Positions 57,496-64,000 of a DNA stretch of 64,000 nucleotides are shown piece by piece. Every line of letters starts with the position of its first letter. The first letter of the stretch is position 1. This stretch comes from Fusobacteriota bacterium. GTDB lineage: Bacteria; Bacillota; TC1. The notes beneath the pieces were generated by a model. It was given only the letters and a program-made list of their open reading frames with translations, was not told the DNA's origin and ran no database searches. The translations under genes were made by a program, and so were the position numbers. The stretch is from NCBI GenBank assembly GCA_022615965.1, contig JAKEGG010000007.1, forward strand, positions 154,067-218,066. The letters run 5' to 3'.

Positions 57496-58785
57496 TTAAT
57501 TAAATATTTTTCTAATATCCTTAAGCATGTAGATAGAACCAGCTATACATAATAGGTCTCCAGCTCCTGTAAGTGCGATACCTTTAGATAGGGCTTTAAA
57601 TACATCTTCTTCAATTATTATCTCTGTTGCATATGGCTGGAAATATTCTGCTATTTTTTCAAAACCAGCTGCGCGATCGTTATTAGGCTTGGTAACAATA
57701 ACCTTATGAGCCAGGGGACCAATCATATCAATCATAGCTTTTCTGTCTTTATCTGCTAAAATACCAATTATCATAATCAAATTTTCATAACAATATATAT
57801 TTTTTAAAGCATAAGCCAGGCTTTTAGCACCATCGAGGTTATGTGCAGCATCAAGAAGCACCTTTTTCCCTTGATAAGTTAGTAACTCTAATCTACCTGG
57901 CCACGATATTTTTTTCATAGTATAAACTAACTTATTGATATCTATCTGATAACCTAATTCCATCAGACAGCAAATAGCTTCTATGACTAAAGCACCATTA
58001 TTTAATTGGTGTAATCCGGTTAGGGAGTATTCTACATTAAGTTCAAGATTCTTATTATTAAATATAAACTTAGTCATTTGTGGTTCTAGACTTATTTCTT
58101 CTGTCGTAAAATCTTGATTATATATTAATAGTCTACTTTCTAATTCATTGGCTTTTTTCATTAATATCTGGATAACCTTTTCATCCTGGCTACCTGTGAT
58201 AATTGTTCTGCCTTTTTTGATTATTCCTGACTTCACCTTGGCTATTTCCTCTACAGTAGCTCCTAAATAATCCTTATGGTCCATAGTTACATTAGTGATG
58301 ATCGATAACAAAGGATCAATAACATTAGTCGAATCGATTTCTCCCCCAAGACCTACCTCAATGACTGCAAAATCTACATTTTCTTCCTGGAAATAAAGAA
58401 AGGCCAAGGCTGTCCAAACCTCAAAATTTGTTGGACCTTCCATCTGCATATCAGCCATAATGGCAGTTTTTTCTTGAATCAATAATACATATTCAATTAG
58501 TTTTGGCTCAGGAATCCACCTACCATTAATTTGAATTCTTTCCCTGATATCAAATAACTCAGGAGAAATATATTGACCAGTCTTATAACCTTGTTCTGTA
58601 AGAATTTTAGTTAAGCTGACAGTTACTGATCCTTTGCCATTTGTTCCTCCCACATGGATATATTTAATACCCTGATGTGGATTGCCCAGGAGATTTAAAA
58701 GCTTTTCTATTCTCTCAAGACCAGGCTTCCAGCCAAACTTATTTAATTCCTCAAGATATTTAATGGTTTTCTCATAATCATTCAT
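57496..58785 (-). CDS. folC: Bifunctional folylpolyglutamate/dihydrofolate synthase
   Basis: HVGGTNGKGSVTVSL, VTMDHKDYLGATVEEIAKVKSGIIK, LLDAAHNLDGAKSL. Confidence 0.96.
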   Translation of the reverse strand: MNDYEKTIKYLEELNKFGWKPGLERIEKLLNLLGNPHQGIKYIHVGGTNGKGSVTVSLTKILTEQGYKTGQYISPELFDIRERIQINGRWIPEPKLIEYVLLIQEKTAIMADMQMEGPTNFEVWTALAFLYFQEENVDFAVIEVGLGGEIDSTNVIDPLLSIITNVTMDHKDYLGATVEEIAKVKSGIIKKGRTIITGSQDEKVIQILMKKANELESRLLIYNQDFTTEEISLEPQMTKFIFNNKNLELNVEYSLTGLHQLNNGALVIEAICCLMELGYQIDINKLVYTMKKISWPGRLELLTYQGKKVLLDAAHNLDGAKSLAYALKNIYCYENLIMIIGILADKDRKAMIDMIGPLAHKVIVTKPNNDRAAGFEKIAEYFQPYATEIIIEEDVFKALSKGIALTGAGDLLCIAGSIYMLKDIRKIFN

Positions 58786-61406
58786 TAGATTTTGTCCAGC
58801 CTGTCCTTAACTTTTCCATATTTTTCCTGATACATGGCTAATTTTTCTTTTTCCTTTTCAACAACTGCTAGAGGAGCATTACTAACGAATTTTTCATTTC
58901 CTAGTTTTCCCTCTAATCTTTTTATTTCAAAAACCAGTTCTTCTAATTCTTTGGTCAGTCTTCCCTTTTCTTCTTCTAAATCAATAAGTCCTTCTAGAGG
59001 AATAAATATTTCAAAAGCTTCATTTACTCCCATTGCAGAATTTTCAGATCTCTTATCAGTAAAATTACAAATATTAACTTCACTGCCTTTTCCTAGATTC
59101 TTTAAATACTCTATTCCTGATTCTCCTAATGATTTATATTCATCCTTGGCATAAATATTTAAAGAAGTTTTTTTACTTACAGGTACATTCATTTCTGCCC
59201 TGATATTTCTGATTATTCTAATACTATCCATAATCATTTCCATACCAGCAGCTTCTTCTTTAAACCAATAATCTTCATTGATAGCTGGCCAATTATTCAG
59301 CATTATTGTTTCACCTTGATGAGGAATATTCTGCCATATTTCTTCAGTTAAAAAAGGCATGAAAGGATGTAACAGGCTTAAAATCCCATCTAATACTTCA
59401 ACCATAATGTTTCTTACTCTGCTAATATCCTCCGTTTTACCTTTATATAGGGTATCTTTGACAATTTCAATATACCAGTCACAAAAACAATTTCTGATAA
59501 ACTCATATATATGATCAGCAGCGATTCCCAGTTCGTACTTATCAATATTTTCAGTAACTAATTCAATAGTCTTATTATATTCATTTAGCAGCCATTTATC
59601 AGCTAAAGAAACAGTTCTTAAATCAATTTTTTCCTTTTTATAGCCTTCAAGATTCATAATTACAAATCTTGAGGCATTCCATACCTTATTACAGAAATTT
59701 CTAATTGCCTCAAGTCTGCCCATGTGGAACCTTATATCGTTTCCTGGTGTATTGCCAGTTACTAACATATATCTCAAGGTATCGGCTCCATAATGTTCAA
59801 TTATTTCTAAAGGATCTATGCCATTGCCAAGTGATTTACTCATTTTACGACCTTGTTCATCTAAAATCAGTCCATGGATAAATATATCATCAAATGGCAC
59901 TTCCTTCATAAACTCTATCCCCATAAAAAGCATTCTGGCTACCCAGAAAAATATTATATCTCTGCCTGTAACTAAAACACTGGTAGGATAAAAATGTTCA
60001 AGTTCATTTGTTTTTTCTGGCCATCCTAAGGTTGAAAATGGCCATAATGCTGAACTGAACCAAGTATCTAATACATCTGGATCCTGCATTATCTGATTTG
60101 ATTGACAATTTGGACACTTATGAACATCTGTTGTTTCACAGATTACCTGACCACAGCTTTCGCAATAATATACAGGTATCCTGTGTCCCCACCATAGTTG
60201 TCTTGAAATACACCAGTCTCTGATATTTTCCATCCAGCTCAGATAGACTTTGGTAAATCTTTCAGGTATGAAGCTGCTTTCTCCTGACATTACCTTTTCA
60301 ACTGCGGCTTTAGCTAAAGGCTCCATCTTGACAAACCATTGTTTAGAAACCAAAGGTTCAATTACTGAATCACAGCGGTAACAGCAGCCTACTGAATGGC
60401 TGTATTCTTCAATATTAACCAATAGACCTTCCTTTTTAAGCTCCTCTACTATGGCTTCTCGACATTCGTATCTATCCATACCTAGATATTGACCAACATC
60501 TCCAGTCATTTTACCTTCTTTATCAATTACCACATAATGTTCAAGGTTATGTCTTTTACCAATTTCAAAGTCATTTGGATCATGACTAGGTGTGATTTTC
60601 ACAGCTCCAGTACCAAATTCTTTTTCTACATATTCATCTTCTATCAAAGGTATTCTTCTACCTACAATTGGCAGAATAAGATTCTTGCCTAAATATTTCC
60701 TAAACCTTTCATCATCCTTGCTAATGGCAACTGCAGAATCTCCTAATAAAGTTTCTGGTCTGGTTGTAGCTATGGTGATATATTCATCAGAATCTTCTAC
60801 CTGATATTTGATATGCCATAAATTACCTTTCTTATCACTATGTTCCACCTCTATATCAGAAATAGTTGTATGACAGCTTGGGCACCAGTTGACCATATAT
60901 TCTCCACGATAGATCAACCCTTTGTCATAAAGCTGTTTAAATACTTCCTTGACTGCATGGGAACAGCCTTCATCCATGGTGAATCTTTCTCTTTCCCAGT
61001 CACAACTGCTACCGAGGAGTCTTAACTGGCTAGCTATTCTTTCATGATATTTTTCTTTCCATTCCCAGACACGTTCCAAGAATTTTTCTCTACCTAAATC
61101 ATATTTAGTAAAACCTTCAGTCTTTATCTGTTCCTCAACCTTTGCCTGAGTTGCAATACCTGCATGATCAGTACCAGGTATCCAAACTGTATTAAACCCA
61201 GCCATCCTTTTATATCTAACTATGATATCCTGTAGTGTATTATCCATTGCATGTCCTAAATGTAGCTGACCTGTTACATTTGGAGGTGGCATAACAATTG
61301 AGAACGGCTTTTTGCTTTCATCAACTTCCTGATGAAAGTAGCCTGAGTCTTCCCAAATTTTATACCATTTTTTTTCTACTAATTGAGGGTTGTATTTACT
61401 TTCCAT
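58785..61406 (-). CDS. valS: Valyl-tRNA synthetase
   Basis: PPPNVTGQLHLGHAMDNTLQDI (HIGH), GRKMSKSLGNGIDPLE (KMSKS). Confidence 0.98.
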   Translation of the reverse strand: MESKYNPQLVEKKWYKIWEDSGYFHQEVDESKKPFSIVMPPPNVTGQLHLGHAMDNTLQDIIVRYKRMAGFNTVWIPGTDHAGIATQAKVEEQIKTEGFTKYDLGREKFLERVWEWKEKYHERIASQLRLLGSSCDWERERFTMDEGCSHAVKEVFKQLYDKGLIYRGEYMVNWCPSCHTTISDIEVEHSDKKGNLWHIKYQVEDSDEYITIATTRPETLLGDSAVAISKDDERFRKYLGKNLILPIVGRRIPLIEDEYVEKEFGTGAVKITPSHDPNDFEIGKRHNLEHYVVIDKEGKMTGDVGQYLGMDRYECREAIVEELKKEGLLVNIEEYSHSVGCCYRCDSVIEPLVSKQWFVKMEPLAKAAVEKVMSGESSFIPERFTKVYLSWMENIRDWCISRQLWWGHRIPVYYCESCGQVICETTDVHKCPNCQSNQIMQDPDVLDTWFSSALWPFSTLGWPEKTNELEHFYPTSVLVTGRDIIFFWVARMLFMGIEFMKEVPFDDIFIHGLILDEQGRKMSKSLGNGIDPLEIIEHYGADTLRYMLVTGNTPGNDIRFHMGRLEAIRNFCNKVWNASRFVIMNLEGYKKEKIDLRTVSLADKWLLNEYNKTIELVTENIDKYELGIAADHIYEFIRNCFCDWYIEIVKDTLYKGKTEDISRVRNIMVEVLDGILSLLHPFMPFLTEEIWQNIPHQGETIMLNNWPAINEDYWFKEEAAGMEMIMDSIRIIRNIRAEMNVPVSKKTSLNIYAKDEYKSLGESGIEYLKNLGKGSEVNICNFTDKRSENSAMGVNEAFEIFIPLEGLIDLEEEKGRLTKELEELVFEIKRLEGKLGNEKFVSNAPLAVVEKEKEKLAMYQEKYGKVKDRLDKI

Positions 61407-61423
61407 TTATTCTTTCCTCCTAC

Positions 61424-61455
61424 AAAAAAAATCCATCACCCAAAGGGCGACGGAT
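61424..61455 (-). terminator. valS T-box terminator
   Basis: ATCCGTCGCCC-TTT-GGGTGATGGAT followed by TTTTTTTT. Confidence 0.88.
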
Positions 61456-61632
61456 CGCGGTACCACCTTATTTTTTACTATTGCTATAACGGGCTCTCCC
61501 GGTAAAAACTACTGCTATTTCATTTTTACAGCTCCTAGGCTACCTTCAATATCCTATCTTAGAGGATTTCCACCAACACCTCTTCTCTATATAGCTCCAG
61601 ATATCTACTCTTCCTATTCTTAGCTATTCTAC
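61424..61632 (-). ncRNA. T-box leader controlling valS
   Basis: Minus strand has AGGTGGTACCGCG T-box sequence (61456-61467), upstream stem I with AGTA/GAA elements, and a downstream terminator. Confidence 0.93.
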
Positions 61633-61638
61633 TTTAAT

Positions 61639-61667
61639 ATTTTATATAAAGTTTAACTTATTGTCAA
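61639..61667 (-). promoter_or_regulatory. Sigma-A promoter for T-box-valS
   Basis: TTGACA-N17-TAAAAT on the minus strand. Confidence 0.75.
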
Positions 61668-61682
61668 TTATTAAGTTGTAAA

Positions 61683-62513
61683 CTATTTGAATTTCATGCT
61701 AATATCCATTGATTCAACAGAGTTTGTAAGTCCTCCAATAGATATGATGTTTACTCCAATTTTAGCTATAGCCTGTAAATCCTTGTCAGCCATATTTCCT
61801 GAAGCTTCTACTAAAGCCTTACCATCAATCAACTTAACTGCTTCTGCCATCATTTCAAGGTCCATGTTATCTAGCAAGATTACATCTGCTTCATATTCTA
61901 AGGCCTCTTTGACACCCGCCAGGTCACTTACCTCTACTTCAATTTTTAAAGTATGTGGGGCACTTTTTTGGGCCAATAAAATAGCTTTACCAATACCTCC
62001 TGCTCCTTTGATATGATTATCTTTAATAAGGATGCCATCATCAAGTGAAAACCTATGATTTACTCCACCACCATGTCGTACAGCCTCTTTTTCTAAAACC
62101 CTTAGGTTTGGAGTTGTTTTTCTGGTATCAACAATTTTAACTGAACTATCATTGGCCATATCTTTAAGTCCAGCAGTTTTGGTAGCAATGCCTGATAGAT
62201 GCTGTAAAAAATTCAAGGCTACTCTCTCACCTGCCAGAAGGCTTCTTGCCGTACCCTTAACTTGACCTATGATATCACCCTTATTTACTCTCTGTCCATT
62301 TTTCACCTGAAAGTCAACTAAGACATTTTCATCTACCTGTCTAAAGACTTCTTTTACAACTTCTATTCCAGATATTATGCCAGTATTTTTAGCTAAAAAA
62401 ATAGCTTCTGCCATCATATTGCTGTCAATACATAAATTTGAGGTAATATCTCCATAGCCAATATCTTCCCTTAAAGCACTGCTGATTATGTTTTTTAACA
62501 TGTCGTTATACAT
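61683..62513 (-). CDS. nadC: Nicotinate-nucleotide diphosphorylase (carboxylating)
   Basis: EDIGYGDITS, RKTTPNLRVLEKEAVRHGGGVNHRFSLDDGILIKDNH. Confidence 0.97.
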   Translation of the reverse strand: MYNDMLKNIISSALREDIGYGDITSNLCIDSNMMAEAIFLAKNTGIISGIEVVKEVFRQVDENVLVDFQVKNGQRVNKGDIIGQVKGTARSLLAGERVALNFLQHLSGIATKTAGLKDMANDSSVKIVDTRKTTPNLRVLEKEAVRHGGGVNHRFSLDDGILIKDNHIKGAGGIGKAILLAQKSAPHTLKIEVEVSDLAGVKEALEYEADVILLDNMDLEMMAEAVKLIDGKALVEASGNMADKDLQAIAKIGVNIISIGGLTNSVESMDISMKFK

Positions 62514-64000
62514 TTAATCCTCCCTATAATGAGCACCTATGCTTTTTTTTCTTTTAATTGCGCTTTTAAGAATTTCCATTGCCACAAAGCACATATTATA
62601 TAGCTCGGCTCTTTCCTTTGATGAAATTGTTAAATTTATAAGCTTATCTTTCATTTTTTCCAGTTTTATTAGAGCTTTTTCCATGTTTGCCCTATTTCTT
62701 ACCACACCTGCATTTTTAGTCATTAGTTCTTTTAAGATTATTTTTTCTTTATTAACATCAAAATGATCCTTCTCATATTCCTTTTTGGATTTATCAATTC
62801 TATACTCATCAATCAAATCCCTACAATCCGAATTTAGATACTGAGCTATTCTTCTGGAATAAACCAAACATTCTAAAATAGAATTTGATGCCAGACGGTT
62901 AGCACCATGAACTCCTGTATTGGCAACCTCACCACATGCAAATAATCCTATAATATTAGTTCTACCTTGAAGATCAGTTTTTATTCCTCCCATCATATAG
63001 TGTTGGACCGGGCATACAGGAATATAGTCTTTACTCATATCATAGCCCTGGTTTAAACATTCACCATAAATTGTAGGAAATCTCTTTGATAAGTATTCCT
63101 TTGATTTCTTGGTTATATCCAAATAAACAAATTTTGACTTCGTATTATTCATTTCAGCCAGAATACATCTAGCCACAACATCCCTTGGGGCAAGATCTTT
63201 AAGTTCATGTTTATTTTCCATGAAAGCCTCGCCTCTGATATTTCTTAAAATACCACCTTCCCCGCGTACAGCTTCAGATATCAAGAAAGATCTACCTTTA
63301 TTATTTTCAATATATAAACCTGTAGGATGAAACTGTACAAACTCCATATCTTGAAGCTTGGCACCTGCTCTCAAAGCTGCGCCTAATCCATCTCCTGTAG
63401 CTATACCAGGATTAGTCGTATGTAAGTAAATCTGGCCGCTGCCGCCAGTACATAGTATCACATTATTTGACCTGATAAATTCTTTTTTGTTTTTATCGCC
63501 AATTAAAATACCTTTGACCTTTTGACCTTTTGTTACTAAATCAAATAAAAAGGTGTTTGGTAAAAAGGTTATGTTTTCCTTTTCCGCCACCAGTCTAGCA
63601 AGGGCTTTTATTGTTTCCCTGCCTGTGCCATCACCATGGGCATGAACTATCCTTCTACGTCTGTGACCACCTTCTCTGGTGATCATCAGTTCTCCTTCAT
63701 CATCTAAATCAAAAGGAACCTCCCAACTTTTAAGTCTCATGATATCTTCTGGTCCTTCTTCAACCAAAATCCTTACTGCCTCTTCATTGACTAAGCCTGC
63801 ACCTGCAGCGATTGTATCATCAAAGTGATATTGAGGCAGGTCTCCTTCTGAGATCGCCGCTGCAATGCCTCCTTGTGCCAGCCAGGAACTGGATATATCT
63901 ATACTTTCCTTGGTTATCAAGCAACAAGATAGTTTGGCATCAAGGTTTAAGGCTGCATAGAGTCCAGCTATTCCTGCACCAATTATCAATACATCAAATT
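62514..64000 (-). CDS. nadB: L-aspartate oxidase (5' end truncated by window edge)
   Basis: IIGAGIAGLYAALNL, GGHRRRRIVHAHGDGTGRE, FACGEVANTGVHGANRLASNSILECLV; frame stays open past the TTG at 63989. Confidence 0.95.
   Translation of the reverse strand, partial: FDVLIIGAGIAGLYAALNLDAKLSCCLITKESIDISSSWLAQGGIAAAISEGDLPQYHFDDTIAAGAGLVNEEAVRILVEEGPEDIMRLKSWEVPFDLDDEGELMITREGGHRRRRIVHAHGDGTGRETIKALARLVAEKENITFLPNTFLFDLVTKGQKVKGILIGDKNKKEFIRSNNVILCTGGSGQIYLHTTNPGIATGDGLGAALRAGAKLQDMEFVQFHPTGLYIENNKGRSFLISEAVRGEGGILRNIRGEAFMENKHELKDLAPRDVVARCILAEMNNTKSKFVYLDITKKSKEYLSKRFPTIYGECLNQGYDMSKDYIPVCPVQHYMMGGIKTDLQGRTNIIGLFACGEVANTGVHGANRLASNSILECLVYSRRIAQYLNSDCRDLIDEYRIDKSKKEYEKDHFDVNKEKIILKELMTKNAGVVRNRANMEKALIKLEKMKDKLINLTISSKERAELYNMCFVAMEILKSAIKRKKSIGAHYRED

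Noticed and set aside
61298-61623. Plus-strand ORFs over the valS start and leader
   Set aside because: They overlap the T-box and its terminator on the opposite strand; no coding signature.
62514-63989. nadB start at TTG 63989
   Set aside because: The frame continues as F-D-V before IIGAGIAG and is still open at the window edge, so the gene is truncated by the window and not started there.
1-64000. CRISPR arrays, transposons, prophage, toxin-antitoxin or restriction systems
   Set aside because: Looked for repeat arrays, transposases, integrases and defence motifs; none seen. The region is conserved housekeeping synteny.

Overview
AT-rich chromosomal window from a low-GC Gram-positive (Bacillota). 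The lineage looks clostridial/Halanaerobiales-like, which is inferred from gene content (SpoVS, FchA/FolD, NfnAB, MTA deaminase) and not tested. It carries about 60 tightly packed genes. All are on the minus strand except metA and rpsT. Nearly everything is recognisable core metabolism or housekeeping: rdgB-rph-murI-hisC, ftsY-smc-rnc-plsX, ispA-xseB-xseA, nfnA-nfnB-folD-fchA, nusB-amaP-asp23-efp-pepP, aroQ-pmbA-tldD-aroK-aroE, mltG-yqgF-ireB-alaS, spoVS-ymdB-rny-recX-recA, holA-comEC-comEA, rsfS-yqeK-nadD-proA-proB-yhbY-obgE-rpmA-prp-rplU, rodA-mrdA-mreD-mreC-mreB-radC, folC-valS (T-box), and nadC-nadB (nadB runs off the right edge). I see no mobile elements, phage, CRISPR, rRNA or tRNA genes, and no clearly new multi-gene system. 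The points most worth a second look are: (i) terminator-like hairpins whose 3' arm is the Shine-Dalgarno of the next gene, found upstream of both comEA and radC, two competence-associated genes; (ii) a FolD with Q->E in the conserved QLPLP motif, directly adjacent to a dedicated cyclohydrolase FchA and to NfnAB; (iii) a ~200-nt 5' leader with a terminator-like hairpin before rny; (iv) a 12-bp palindrome before mreB; and (v) a MetA carrying the acetyl-CoA-type specificity residue.
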